Assembly (NCBI GenBank): GCA_950295325.1
Contig: OX485809.1
Coordinates: forward strand, 20,024,001 to 20,088,000
Direction of reading: 5' to 3'
DNA: 64,000 nucleotides
Source: Polytrichum commune
Taxonomy: Eukaryota; Streptophyta; Polytrichopsida; Polytrichales; Polytrichaceae
Of the stretch, positions 35,261 through 47,130 are shown in pieces (positions within the stretch are counted from its first letter, which is position 1; each line of letters begins with the position of its first letter). The notes under the pieces were generated by a model. The model was not told the DNA's origin. It searched no databases and saw only the letters and a list, made by a program, of their open reading frames with translations. The translations under genes and the position numbers were made by a program.

Positions 35261-37913
35261 ATGGCATCCGTGGTGGCTGATCCCAGCGACATCGTGGTTC
35301 CCCGGGGTCCGTTGGGGGGTCCAGGCGGAGCTAATGCTTACTACGACGGAGTAGGCGACATTGTGCAAATCACTGTCACTTACTCCGGCCAGGCGGTCTA
35401 TTCTATGCAGACGACCTACCAACAAGCTGCCACCAAATTCACCAATGGACAACACGGAACCAATGGGCCAAGGAGCATCACGGTAAGTTAGCGTTTTATA
35501 TTATATATATGTGTAGATCTGACATTGATGAGTTCGCCCGCTTGAATATTGTTAATGATAATATTGCTCATTCTTAACCCCAAAGCCAGTTAGTGTCGAC
35601 GAACCTTGCATGACGTTTTCTTTATTAACGCTCTTGGGGTCGTTTTTTGGAGCAGAATCATGTGTCTAGATGTGTCAATATATTGAGATCCTATTAGTGT
35701 CAGCTAATAAGCTGGACTAATAATATTAATATTGCCAGCATTCTAGTAAATTAGCGTTTGAAGCTTGACATGGGAATGTTGAGAGATTTGCCGTAAGATA
35801 TCATGATTAATTACAGGTTGCCTTGCTCGGTCGTTGGATTGAATGAATGGGGAATGAATCAGCTTATGATTCAGCGATGACGTACAATATTATTGTTCAT
35901 TAGTGGATTATGCGTAATGTCTGATCTGCCTCATCCAACGGTCACTCAAATTCTAGACTTTCAAGCTGATTCGCGACGAATCATTAGAATGTTTTCGATT
36001 ACTAATCACTAGGCACAGGGTTAGCTGAAGCATGCAGCTAAATCTTATAATGTTAATGTGAAATGATAATTGTGACGGCAGATCAAATTGGACTTTCCAA
36101 CGGAGTACCTGGTGCAAGTGAAGGGAACCAGCGCCCCTGGTCCTGGCGTGGCTTCTGATGTGGTCACATCGCTCACCTTCATCACCAACAAGAAAACCTA
36201 CGGGCCCTTCGGAGCAGTCGTCGGCCGCCAATTTCAGAGCTCCCCGCAAGGGAAGGTGGTGGGATTCTTCGGCAGGTCCGGAGATCTTCTCGACAGCATC
36301 GGCATTTTCAGCCAGTTTTCGGACCCAGACGACGACGTGTCCGCGGAGGGGCCATGGGGAGGCGCCGGCGGAGGAATGTTCTACGACGGCAGGGCCGACG
36401 GCATCGTGGAGATCGAGGTGGAGCACGGGGAGGGCATCGTCTCTCTCAACATCAATTACGCTCAGGGCAAGAAGGGCTTCCTGTCTACCAAACATGGGGG
36501 CGATGGAAAATACAAAGGCGTCGTGGACAAGGTACGTACTATGCCCCAGTTCACGTTAATCTCTAGACTGCTTCGATGGATTTCACAAATCATAGAGTTA
36601 CAAGGTGCATAGAACTTATAATCGGAAGCGGCAAGTTTCGCTCAGACTAGTCGGTTGTACTTGACAACATTATTTACTACATCAAATGGAGTACGAGTCA
36701 CAGTACTTATTACTCTTGGAATCTTAGGCCATTACACTTCTAAGCATCTTACAATGCTGTGTGTGTGTGCGCGCGTACCAATTGCTGACTTGCCTAGATT
36801 TGCATGTAGACCGAGTCATTTATATTTTAGAATCATGCTGCCAGATTGTGTTCAAATCGGATGAGTATCTGGCGCAAGTGACTGGAACGCACGGCGTTGC
36901 GCACTCGCTCAAGGTGGTTACATCGCTCACATTCATCACCAACAAAAGAACCTACGGGCCCTTTGGCACCGTGTCCGGAACCAGCTTCGAGACCCTCCCC
37001 AACAGCCGGGTGCTGGGATTCTACGGGCGCTGCGGTTGGATGGTGGATCAACTCGGAGCCTTTGTAGCGCACCCCCCTTTGCCGGTCCTTGTAAGTGAGC
37101 CATGGGGAGGAGTGGGCGGCGCTCCCTTCTACGAAGGTCGCGGCGAGATCAGCCAAATCACGGTCGTGTACACGAGCCAGTGCATTTCCAAGCTCCAGGT
37201 CACATATCTTCAGGGCGGCGAGCCTTTCGTTGCTCCCACACATGGCACTGCACAGGGACAAACTACTGTGGTAAGACACACACATATATGTATATATCAT
37301 GATATGTGATGCATTTGAAATGATTGATCTAGCACATCATGAGTCCATGCACGCTAGCGTAAAGCTTCTTTATAAAATTATATGCAGGTGAGCGTATGAT
37401 GTCGACATGGCTTATGTCTGACATGACCAAGTCCCGATCTAGTCATGTGCAAGCCACGTCCTTGAAGTTAGTGGTTAATCCAGCTAATAGAAAGATTAAG
37501 TCGACCAAATTTTTAATCTAAATTTGACAGCTTAATTTCAATATTTAGTCGCCTGATGATCATATGAATCAGTAACGGTGATTTTTATTAATTGATATCA
37601 TGATAAATTTCTACTTAATAATTTCTTTGTTTCAAAATATCTTCTTTGGTGCAACGTGCAGATCAAGCTGAATCCTGACGAGTATGTGGTGCAAGTGCTG
37701 GGCACACACGGGCAAGGATTCAATATCGCAGATTTGATTCGATCTCTCAAGTTCGTAACCAACAAGGCGACCTATGGTCCTTACGGCAATACATCGGGAA
37801 CATGTTTTGCTTCACCGAACGAAGGGCATGTCGTGGGCTTCTTCGGACGATCTGGGGATCTCCTCGACCAGCTCGGTGCAATCGTGGCTCCATCCGCCTA
37901 TTACCATGATTAG
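35261..37913 (+). CDS. Three-domain jacalin-related lectin
   Basis: Four exons: 35261-35482, 36082-36531, 36845-37270 and 37662-37913. All introns are GT..AG and phase 0, and each later exon begins right after CAG with an Ile codon. The 449-residue product has three complete jacalin-like beta-prism domains (about residues 15-151, 164-298, 310-442). Each shows the order [23 protein letters not shown] (SLKFVTNK in domain 3) and [11 protein letters not shown] or [11 protein letters not shown]; the GxxxD sugar-contact motif is kept in all three. With no signal peptide it is probably a cytosolic/nuclear mannose-type lectin; such proteins bind high-mannose glycans and often respond to stress. Each intron cuts a domain in its middle at the same place, so exons 2 and 3 join the second half of one domain to the first half of the next. 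The start ATG at 35261 has good context (GACCATGGC). Confidence 0.93.
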
Positions 37914-39885
37914 TTACCGCCTGCATTCTAGGCAACGACGTCAAGCATTGAAGAAGTATAGGCATCGTGGTAACTGAATGTATATCATTGAAGAAGTATA
38001 TGTTTATATACACTTATATATTGCTGCACTAGATCAATCTTGTGCAACGGCACCTAATTCTTTCTTAACGAAATTATTTATTGCAGTTCATCAGAACTTC
38101 TCAGATCGACTTGCAATGTGGAGGCATGGAAACATACCTAACTTGCGTCCATTACAGGGATGAATTTTTCTCCTGTATGTAGCCCAAACTGTAAGACCGA
38201 GTCATTCTTATACAATCTGATTTGGAAGATTTCTGTGCACTGAGATGGATCATGGGGCTTCTAGTTTGAAGCCGTTTCTCGGCTATGTTGAAGCAATCCT
38301 CGGATCTTTGGAGACATTCTCGTCAGCTGATCAATATGAGGACGAGAAGAGAGTCTCGTGATAGTGTGTTCATTAGTTGAAGAGACTGTGTTTGTACTAA
38401 TCTGTTGCGAAGGGCATTGCTAACCCCTAGTTATCTACACCTGTGCTCCTCGGAGCCACTTGTCTGTTGTACTTGCCTACATCAAAAGCATCCTATGCTT
38501 ATCTAGGACCTTATTTCTGACTCGCTGGAAACAAGACCAATATTGTCAAAACTGCATCTCTGGGAACTTGGCGAGAGTAATATAACCCATTTTCTAAAGA
38601 TGCACGTGTCGTAATGATTCGCTGCAAGAATGTCTCTGAACGCATTCGATCAACATCTTAAAAATTGCTATTATGCAAGATTGATATGCAACAGAAATCA
38701 TCCTATTACAGTTGTAGATATTACATGAGAAATGTCATTTCGTTTGCCTCCAAAAAAAATATACAAGTATAATCTTAAAATCATCAGAAACGATATTTTA
38801 TCAGTAATTGGAACTAGTCCGAGGATTATGTCTTCTATTCTGCAAGGCTTGAAGTTTGTTCGCTGCTATCATTAGAAACAGTCAGGCGATTGGTGCAAGT
38901 CAAAAGGACCACCAGTACAAACAATAACACACCACATCATCATCACCACAAATCATTTGTGGCTTCACGATAACCTTTGTCGTAAAAGATAACTTCCAGG
39001 CAAATTTATTAGGTTTTTATCCCACTTGTTGTGAGTAGTATGCAACAAACCATGCATGCTCCTGTGCACCAAGCGATTATTTTTACTGATAAATCTCCTT
39101 ACTTCGCCGATAAACAGACAAGATGGCATGTTGGAGTAACCCACATGATGATCCTTACCCTGAATGGCTAGAACGACGTCCGAGATTTTCAAATTTCCAT
39201 AAAATCCATCCAGCAATAAATTCTACACAACCACCAAAGAGGAAACTATTATTTAATGTGAATCGTACAAGAGTGAATGGACTTGCTGATCATGGTTCTG
39301 GAAATTAGTCCGTCACAAGAGTTTCGGTGATTCAAAAACCTCTTTTGAACACATGAATCTCCATAGTGCATCCATCTAACAGCACACAGATTCTATCAGC
39401 TGCTGGAAAAAGTCCCCACCAAATCGTCCTCTTCCAGCCGCTCTTTATGAGCCTGAACTATCCGTTTGGATCAGTTTGGAAATGGGGTGTAATCCCTCTC
39501 CGACTCCATATCTTCCCATGATTCTAGGGAATGAGGATGTACACTGATGTGTGAAATAAGGTGTCCCCACGCTAATTTATCGACTTCCACAATATTTTGC
39601 TTGTTTAGTACTACAGTAACAGAATTCAAGCTATTCGTTTTTACCGTGGTTGATATATGAATTGATAAACAAAATCATAAGTTTTAATAATCTGGTTTTG
39701 ACCAATTTGCATGGAATGTAAGAGAGGAAACTGTATTCATATTCAATAAAAACATTCAAATCTTACTATGTAATTACAAAGGATCAAGAATATCAAATTT
39801 CACTTACATGAAAAATTATGACATCAAACAGGATTCGCATCGATCAGAACAAGGAATCTTAATCGTGCCGGTAAAATATAGAGGT
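37914..39885. other. Downstream spacer
   Basis: The first few hundred bases likely hold the lectin 3' untranslated region. A 61-residue plus frame at 39123-39308 (WSNPHDDPYPEWLERRPRF) is unrecognised and not called as a gene. No repeats with clear ends. Confidence 0.4.
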
Positions 39886-39959
39886 GCCTTGTTAGCTCAG
39901 TTGGTTAGAGCGTCGTGCTAATAACGCGAAGGTCACAGGTTCGAAACCTGTACAGGGCA
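39886..39959 (+). tRNA. trnI-AAU: tRNA-Ile, anticodon AAU
   Basis: Folds as a standard cloverleaf. The seven-base acceptor stem GCCTTGT pairs with ACAGGGC (one G-U), the D arm is GCTC..GAGC, the anticodon stem TCGTG/CGCGA encloses loop CTAATAA, and the T arm is CAGGT-TCGAAAC-CTG type with GGTTCGAA as the B box. The anticodon AAT is at 39920-39922 and the discriminator is A. There is no intron and CCA is not encoded, as in nuclear tRNA genes. All stems pair, so it is probably functional. Confidence 0.95.
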
Positions 39960-39965
39960 TTTTTT
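39960..39965 (+). terminator. Pol III T-run terminator of tRNA-Ile
   Basis: Six T residues follow directly after the discriminator base, as expected for RNA polymerase III termination. Confidence 0.8.
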
Positions 39966-40655
39966 GCCTTTCTTTTCGATGCACCTGCAAAGCTTCTGTT
40001 GTGTCAACGAGTGTATTGCGAGGAATTCAGCCAAGAGATTGTGAGCATTCCTTAGAGACGTCTGTAAGAAATACAATCTTGTGTCCTCTCTCAGATGGGT
40101 CCTTGAGACTAGGATACCTGTATTGCTAAGCACTAAGTCTGGTTATGTATGATGAAGTAAGATAATTAGAGAGTTGTGTGTAATGAATATTATGTAGCCC
40201 TTCCCTATCACAGACACTTTTGTGGCTGAATATCTTGCATGAATAGGTACAGAAAACGCTACTAGCAGACTTTCATATCATGGTGGTTTCGAAGTTCTCT
40301 GAGGTGCCTAAGTGAATTTCAAGTGTAGCAAATGAAGGTTTTGCACCTGAGTTGTGATTTGCTTACATAGCAACAACAACATTAGCGGTGGTATAGCAGC
40401 AGAGTTCAGATGCGCTGTTGGAGTCATAATGTGGTGAATCCAGGGCGGCAATACCTGTACAATAACCATGGGTTATTGACAATCATGATAAGTTCATAAT
40501 TTAAGCATGATAGTGTTGTGTTAAGAGTATAAATGTAAAAATAAAGCATAATAAGGCATACTCTTATCGAGAGGGGAGGGGAGGAGAAAACAGGTTCAAA
40601 TTGTCCAGTGGCCAGTGCATTAGACAAGTCAAAATTGTTCATTCCACTTGGATAT

Positions 40656-40945
40656 TAGAGTTATCCTTTAACTCAACCGGAGTTTTAGTAGGGAGTTGGT
40701 TGTTTCGCATGCATAACTTTCCATGTTCAGTAAGTTGTGGGTGCATGCTTGGAGACGCCAAAATGACGCCAAGAGACGCCAAAATGAGTTTGGTACCCAA
40801 TGAACTAATATGGAAGGTTCTTCGTTCAAACCTCCACGTACATTGACTCCAAGCATGCACCCACAACTTACCGAACATGGAAAGTTATGCATGCGAAACA
40901 ACCAACTCCCTACTAAAACTCCAGTTGAGTTAAAGGATAACTCTA
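40656..40945. repeat. Long near-perfect hairpin, 99-base arms
   Basis: Arms 40656-40754 and 40847-40945 are reverse complements at 97 of 99 positions (differences in CAACCGG/CAACTGG and TTCAGTAA/TTCGGTAA), with a 92-base loop containing three GACGCCAAAATGA-like words. Both arms start TAGAGTTATCC, so TA could be a target duplication of a foldback MITE. The transcript would be a long double-stranded RNA suited to Dicer processing. The arms have no coding meaning. Confidence 0.9.
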
Positions 40946-43832
40946 TTGACCAGGCATTGTTGACAGCATAGTCATCCAAAATGTCGAGAGCACATGTTCA
41001 CTCAAGATCCAAATTTCACCCGAAATAAATATGTCGAGACAACATGTTCATTCACATGTGATACAACAGGATCTAAGTTTCGATAACACATTATGAGATA
41101 GAGGTTGATATTACTTGATGGTCGAATTGAAAGTAAGACTTGAGATTACCTAGCTAACTTACTACATTTTTTATATTAATGATTGAAACATATCTCTAAT
41201 GGATTTCCATAGGGGACACTCCTACACAAAGTGTGTCTCATTTTCAACTACATTATAAAAGCAGAAGTGGTATAGTCTTCTATCTCTGGGGATAGGGATA
41301 GTCAACCACTGTCCAGTTTCAATGCAAGTTTATGATTCAAGATGCGGTAAGTAGCAATGATCTTGCATCATGGTGGACCATCTCAATGGTGCTTCAAGTA
41401 CAATTCACATTTGTAATTAAGAAAATCCTTGAGCTGGATGGAATCTAGTTTCTTCTCGAGAGATGCAAAGAGTGCCTCTTTAGTAAGAAAAACCTTCTTG
41501 AGATCATTGAATTTGGTTTTTGATGGTGTTGGTGTTAAGCAATGAAAAGTATCAAACAAAGACAATTGAGGAAATTAGATGCCATTCATGTAGACTACTA
41601 AAATTAACATGTTGTTTTAAATTTAGTTTTAAATGATAGAGGTCCTTTCAAGGGGTAAGTCAAAAAAATTATCACCTATTTATTACGTGGAAGTGAACAA
41701 ATATATTGGGTTTTGGGCCTTGAAATTGAGGTGCACTCAATATGGGTTTTATGAACTAGGTAGCCTTCAGAATGCAAGGATAACTTTTTTTTTAAAGTCT
41801 GGCAGGGCAGGCAACGTTTTTCGGTCCGGTTCGGAAAAGTTTTTCTAGGGCTGCTTGAGGGTTGTGGGTGTCAGAATTCATTGCACAACCTCTGCTATGT
41901 CAGTAGCTCTCTAGGATTACTTAGTCGTCGAATCACCAAAGATCTTTTACCTCACAAGATAGATTAAGAAACCAAGGTTACAATTATTAGTTGGCTTAGT
42001 ATTATTACTAATTTGAATTCTACCTCACTGAGGTTATATGTACTGGAACTATTCATCAGTAAATGAAGATCATTACTTGAGCATATGAGTTACTTGTGTC
42101 TGTTCTAACAGTGGGTTGCAGGCCCTCGGCCCTTATCATATCAGGGGACCGTTACCTTAATAAGCTCGTGGAGGGTGCTTTAGTGTCCAACGTCCATATC
42201 CAACAAACATGTTGGCCTCCCAACCAAAGGCCACGGACAGTGTATATATCACAAAGGCATCACCAAAATCAATGCTCATATAATCTAATTAATTTAATTG
42301 TGATACAAAATTACACCACCTCTTATAATCAATCTTCCACTAACAACAATATAAAAACATGTGGTAAGAGATTTATATATGAATGTTGCAACTATACTGC
42401 AATGACATCCATGGATGCATTTCCGATACACATGTGTTCTTATTTTATTTGAAGGTCCAACTATGATAAGGTGAACCACTACAAACTAAATGGAAAGGAG
42501 TCCTTGCATTTCATGAGGACTTACGTTTTAGGCATTCTTATCGATCAAAATCACATATCATTAATTAAAAAGTGATGACAATATGTATAATTGTGCTAAG
42601 TCTTGACTATAACCCTAAAAAAAGTTTTTAAATAAATGCATGATAACTATCTAAAGGAGTGCCAAGGAATGTGGAAAAAGGGTGACCCATGGCACAATGT
42701 TGGTACACCTGATCGTGGTTGGACCCTTATCTAGATACTTTAAATTATTCCTAGAGAGCTAGGGGTTCTAGACAGTCACCTTTGCATAAAAAATAAAAAT
42801 AAAAAAATAAAAATTGCCTGTGACAAGTGCACAAAAAAGCTTTTGGAGGCCTTTTTTTTTTTTGACACTTATGGTGTTATTGGATTCATGTCAATGTCTT
42901 CTATCTAGAGTAGGCATAACAATTTCCCATAACTTACGAATTTTGCATAAGTGTTGTATTGGTGTGGAATTGGGGTGATTTTCCTCATGTCTGGAAATTT
43001 AACAACAAAATCACAACTTATAGTCAAGTTTTGAAATTACTGTTAATTTGCAAAGGCAAGATTCTCTCCCAACCCACATTCACAACATAGGTCGACCTAT
43101 GCCCGAGAACTAAGTAACGAAAACTTGAGTGCAATTAGTGCCCTTTTCAAGGAACCCAAATCCATGCCCTTTTAACTTACATTTTCTAGCACATCAAATG
43201 TGAGGGCTCCATGTGTGCTTCTTGCTGACTTTTTCCATCATGTTAGAAAATAATAGCTATATGTGTAAAACTTCATGACTTTAGGGGACTCTATATAGTA
43301 AGATTGGGGTATCAGAAATGGCCCGGTCTGTCTGCTCTACACATATTGCAAGTCTTTACAAAATAACAAATCGTAGACTCTTAGATGCATTTCGAGGGAG
43401 TAATGAGGAGCTGTTCTAGATAGAAGAGTTGCCACCTCGGGTCTTATATTTCCTCATCAGAGCTTCATGGGGTGCATGGGATCAGGGAAGCTAAGCTTAA
43501 CAAAACAATGAAACTTTTTCAGTTTCATCAGCACTCATCTAGCATTCAAGGCAAAGCAGACCTGTACACAGTCCTCTAAACAACCCTGCAATATTATTAG
43601 ATACGCCGTCAACTCACGAAAAGAATGGCACCCTTTCTATCAATGTTCTGTCTGTAACGTAAGTTACATAACAAATGTTCTTCACTTTCAGGTCCTCCAA
43701 AATTTTAACATGCACTTCAGGCATCAAGAACGGAAAGTGGAGACCAACATCACTATACAAAAAGACAGTGAACAGCCCAATTTCTTCAACAATGATATTA
43801 GTACTAGCAGAATAAAGACGTTTGTCTTATCA
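40946..43832. other. Spacer, no gene seen
   Basis: No motif-bearing frame, RNA gene or terminal repeat recognised. It includes short A- and T-runs (for example near 42790-42860). Confidence 0.45.
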
Positions 43833-44081
43833 CTATATTCGTTAATTTGGGACTTTTTCGGCATTTTGAGACAATTACAAATATAAGAACATGAATAAAA
43901 TCACACAGATATTGGAGAATGTTGTAAGATGCAAATACTTTGAAGCGGGTGTTCATATCAAGAACCCAATTAAGAATTCATATCAAGATGGTTTAGGTAG
44001 GACGACCCAAACATTAGACCATGTTGTTGTGGTCCATATATTAATTTGAGACAAGAGAAAGTCTCAAATTAACGAATATAG
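43833..44081. mobile_element. Possible small MITE with 24-base inverted ends
   Basis: CTATATTCGTTAATTTGGGAC at 43833 is repeated in reverse complement, with one mismatch over 24 bases, ending at 44081. TA pairs next to TTCG could be the target duplication. A 16-base word, CTAGCAGAATAAAGAC, occurs on both sides (43804 and 44183), so an older local duplication is also present. There is no coding capacity. Confidence 0.5.
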
Positions 44082-45074
44082 TTCGTCAGATAGCCATGTC
44101 AAGATGCTTGAGATACATCATAAGATCATCATGTGTCTTACCCTAACAAATTCCACGCAGACAGCATCCATTGTAACGACGTCTAGCAGAATAAAGACAT
44201 ATTGCAATATGTAGCATACTTTCAATGTGATCAGTGACAGCTTTCAGCAATAGCCCACGGTCAGAAGAAGCCCACAGTGTTGTCAAGGGTGGAAGTATGT
44301 GTATATTGCCTGAGAACTACAAGTGATCAACTGTACATCTTAGTCCTCATCAACAACCCCCATATTATTAGAATCCGCAGTCCCAGGTAAAGAATGATAA
44401 CTTTCTTGTCGATACATCAGTGTCTGCCTACTACCTGATCAACCTTGCTATAAACTGTTCTGACTATGGTTTAAAGATGACAATAAAAAGAATCCCACTC
44501 CAGGGATGATCAGTTCACTACATGCTAATAAGTAACTCACTGGGTGGTGTTGAAATACGGTGCAACCTAAATGTGGGGATTGAGGACTGGTTAGAAGACA
44601 ATGCTGGCAGCTAATTGTTATTGATCACAAGGAGGAAAAGAAATGAACTGTGGACCTCCAACATTCTTCTACAGAGTCACCGATGAGAAACTCGGTCCAG
44701 AGTAAGCTGACTCCTCTACATGTTATTTCTCAAAAAGTGCCACATGAGTTACATATGCAAACACACACGGGGAGCACTCACCACAACATGCATCAACATT
44801 TGCCGCTTTGCGATGGTGAACTTGATAAATTAAACACGATGATGATGATGATGATGATGACTCTGAACGAAACGTTTTGATGTATGGTCTTACTGCCCTG
44901 GGCCCCTGCCATGATATGCGGGTGAAGAAGTCGACGAAGCTTATTGTTACAGCCAGCATTGTTCGATGATCGTCATCAGGACCAGCTAGTCCCTTCATCT
45001 TATTCATAACTTGATAAGTACTTTGTGTCGATGTACACTACTGCCATTGTGATGCGCCATGATCCATCGATGAA
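44082..45074. other. Spacer with a GAT microsatellite
   Basis: About eight GAT units at 44838-44860. The part nearest 45074 is probably the 3' untranslated region of the minus-strand gene. No other gene seen. Confidence 0.45.
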
Positions 45075-46157
45075 CTAGTTATAGCCACAGATGCCATAAG
45101 TGCACTTTACCCCGTGCTTGCATCTCTTATGGCAACCACCACAATGCTCAGCGTCTTTCAAGATGTACTTGCACTCGCCAGTACAACATACGGAGCCGAA
45201 ACCACACTTTCGGCCACACTTGCCGCAATTGAAGTTATCACTTCCGTTGAGCTTCACACATTTGTTTTCGCAGCAGGTGGAACCCTTCTTGCACTCGGCG
45301 TGTACCCCGCATCGCTTTGGTTCTGGCAGCTTCTCGCACTTGCCTTCGACACATTGGAATCCCGCCTTGCACTCCTTCCCACACTTGCCGCAATTCATAG
45401 CGTCGCTGTACAGGTTCACACAAGATTTGTTTTTGCAGCAGGTGGAACCCTTCTTGCACTCGGCGTGTACCCCGCATTTCTTTGGTTCTGGCAGCTTCTT
45501 GCACTTGCCTTCGACACATTGGAATCCCGCCTTGCACTCCTTCCCACACTTGCCGCAATTCATCGCGTCACTGTACAGGTTCACACAAGATTTGTTTTTG
45601 CAGCAGGTGGAACCCTTCGTGCACTCTTTGTGTACCCCGCATCCCTTTGGTTCTGGGATCTTCTCACACTTGCCTTCAACACATCGGAATCCCGCCTTGC
45701 ACTTCTTCCCACACTTGCCGCAATGCATCGCATCGCTGTACAGGTCCACACATGTTATGCAGCAGCCGGGTTTCTGAAAATGGTGACTCCTGCATTGCGC
45801 GACCCTCGAGCACCGATCACCGTGGGGTTCCGGCTTCTCTTTCTTCTCCACCAACAACCGACGTCGACTCCCTGAACGTTGATGAATGCCCACAGATACT
45901 GCATCTTCATCATCATCATCACTTTCTCCATTGAATTCCTCGGTACTTCCGGCTTCATTCTCAGTATTACTCATGTACTGATCACCCACCCCATCAACAT
46001 TCTCATCCACTCGACTTAATGTTTCCCCATCCTTCTGGGACACATTGAATGCCTGTTCAGTGGACTCGGCTGATACAACACAAAAGATAGCACAAGTACT
46101 TAAAACCATCAATAGCACTACACCCGCAGCGGCTACTCTGATCGACCCTGCACCCAT
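45075..46157 (-). CDS. Secreted protein with five STIG1-like cysteine-rich modules
   Basis: Single-exon gene, 360 residues. Residues 1 to about 30 form a signal peptide (VVLLMVLSTCAIFCVVSA). Next comes a Ser/Glu/Asp-rich linker with a DDDDED run, a basic RRRLL patch that could be a processing site, then a Cys-rich region to the end. Five modules carry the STIG1 signature CCxNxCVxLYSDxxNCGKCGxxC...GxC, with NCGKCG-type cores in modules 1-4 and HCGGCH in the last. The central modules repeat every 55 residues. Plant STIG1/GRI family members are small extracellular peptides, usually with one such domain, implicated in pollen-tube growth signalling and oxidative cell-death control; five in one chain is unusual. 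NKS, NGS and NVS are possible N-glycosylation sites. Upstream on minus there is a TATA-like TTTATATTTA near 46346 and a CAGA-type repeat in the leader (46167-46199). Confidence 0.88.
   Translation of the reverse strand: MGAGSIRVAAAGVVLLMVLSTCAIFCVVSAESTEQAFNVSQKDGETLSRVDENVDGVGDQYMSNTENEAGSTEEFNGESDDDDEDAVSVGIHQRSGSRRRLLVEKKEKPEPHGDRCSRVAQCRSHHFQKPGCCITCVDLYSDAMHCGKCGKKCKAGFRCVEGKCEKIPEPKGCGVHKECTKGSTCCKNKSCVNLYSDAMNCGKCGKECKAGFQCVEGKCKKLPEPKKCGVHAECKKGSTCCKNKSCVNLYSDAMNCGKCGKECKAGFQCVEGKCEKLPEPKRCGVHAECKKGSTCCENKCVKLNGSDNFNCGKCGRKCGFGSVCCTGECKYILKDAEHCGGCHKRCKHGVKCTYGICGYN
45285..45785. repeat. 165-base coding repeat within the STIG1-like gene
   Basis: The word GCACTCGGCGTGTACCCCGC (GCACTCTTTG in the third copy) starts at 45291, 45456 and 45621, exactly 165 bases apart. 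Neighbouring units are nearly identical over most of their length, which points to recent unequal exchange or gene conversion. Confidence 0.9.
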
Positions 46158-46356
46158 TTTGGATGTCCGTCTGTCTGTTTGTCTGTCCGTCTGTCTGTGT
46201 TTCTGATTAGTACTCGGAGTGACATGAGGCTCCCTCGCTAGAGCATAATGGATCGACCTGAGTCACCTGACCTCCAGTTGATCGAGGCAGACGATGTCGA
46301 TGATGTAGTCGAGGGAAGTTTATGAGTAAAGTCGGCAGGGTGGATTAAATATAAAG

Positions 46357-47130
46357 CAATCGGGGTGAGTTTTCATGTAGGCCGCTCGTCCACCAGAACA
46401 AACCCGCCCAAATGTACAGGAATCCAGTGGGGTAGGGTTCGTATGTGTCAACTAGCTACTCCCGTCTACTCAATCCGGGCCCATTTATTAATCTTAACCT
46501 CCTCCTCTAATCTTAACCTCCTCCTTTTAATAATCGGTCGGTGAAAAGCACTTGTAGGTTGAAAAGTCTTTAATGTATGCATGAAAGTCTAGCAGCCCCT
46601 GTATGCGGCCCTCCACATTGGAGCGCCTGGTTGGATGGGGCTTGCGCTTAGAGCATCCCCAGGAGAGATAGTAAGCAACCCGCCAAAAATAATATATTAT
46701 ATGGTGTTTAGGAGCCCTCCATCTTGGGCGGGGCCGCTCATCTTGAGTCAGAGCCCACCAAAGCCTAGGCATACCCCCGGTATAATTAGGAAGCAATCAA
46801 TAAGACAACGACACCTATTATCTGACATGGGATAAAGTAGGATATCGGAGTATCTGATATTAAAGTAATCTTTTGGCGGGCCGGAGGAGGGTCGCCATAT
46901 GAACCATTTATGGCGTTGGAAGGCCTTTACTATACCCGGGCCGCTTCTAAATTATGCCGGACCGGACATTGGTGGGGCTCAATTTATGCCGGTACCGCCA
47001 CCTAAGAACCCGGGATGCCCCATTTTTGGCGTTGGCATGCCCTATGGCGAGGCTGCTGGGGACGCTCTTAGTACATGCGAACACCTCCGATCCACTAGTC
47101 TAGTTTCTAGAATCTAGCAGGCAAGCGGCC
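46357..47130. repeat. Dispersed repeat copy (as at 2.6-3.7 kb) holding a MITE
   Basis: 46357-46650 and 47068-47130 together match the repeat at 2980-3081 plus 3449-3710 (GGTGAGTTTTCATGTAGGCC, CACTTGTAGGTT, AAGTCTAGCAG, CCCTCCACATT, then ACATGCGAACACCTCCGA). The match is interrupted only by the MITE at TTA. Confidence 0.85.
46651..47067. mobile_element. 417-base MITE with Harbinger-element ends
   Basis: Starts GAGCATCCCCAGGAGAG and ends CTGGGGACGCTC, with TTA on both sides (46648-46650, 47068-47070). The ends match those of the 8810-13353 Harbinger (GAGC(A/G)TCCCC), and both have GC-rich CCCGGGC-bearing interiors. Empty sites in sister repeats (GTGCTTAACTACATG at about 2930 and 3640) show the insertion doubled TTA. 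It is likely mobilised by transposases of that family. Confidence 0.88.

Noticed and set aside
35953-36559. Antisense and alternative frames over the lectin exons
   Set aside because: The sense strand encodes consecutive jacalin motifs with matching splice phases; the others show no motif.
45100-45934. Long plus-strand frames (225, 253 and 150 codons) over the STIG1-like gene
   Set aside because: They are antisense to a 360-codon gene with a signal peptide and clear Cys modules; repeats and Cys/Gly codons keep the opposite strand open.
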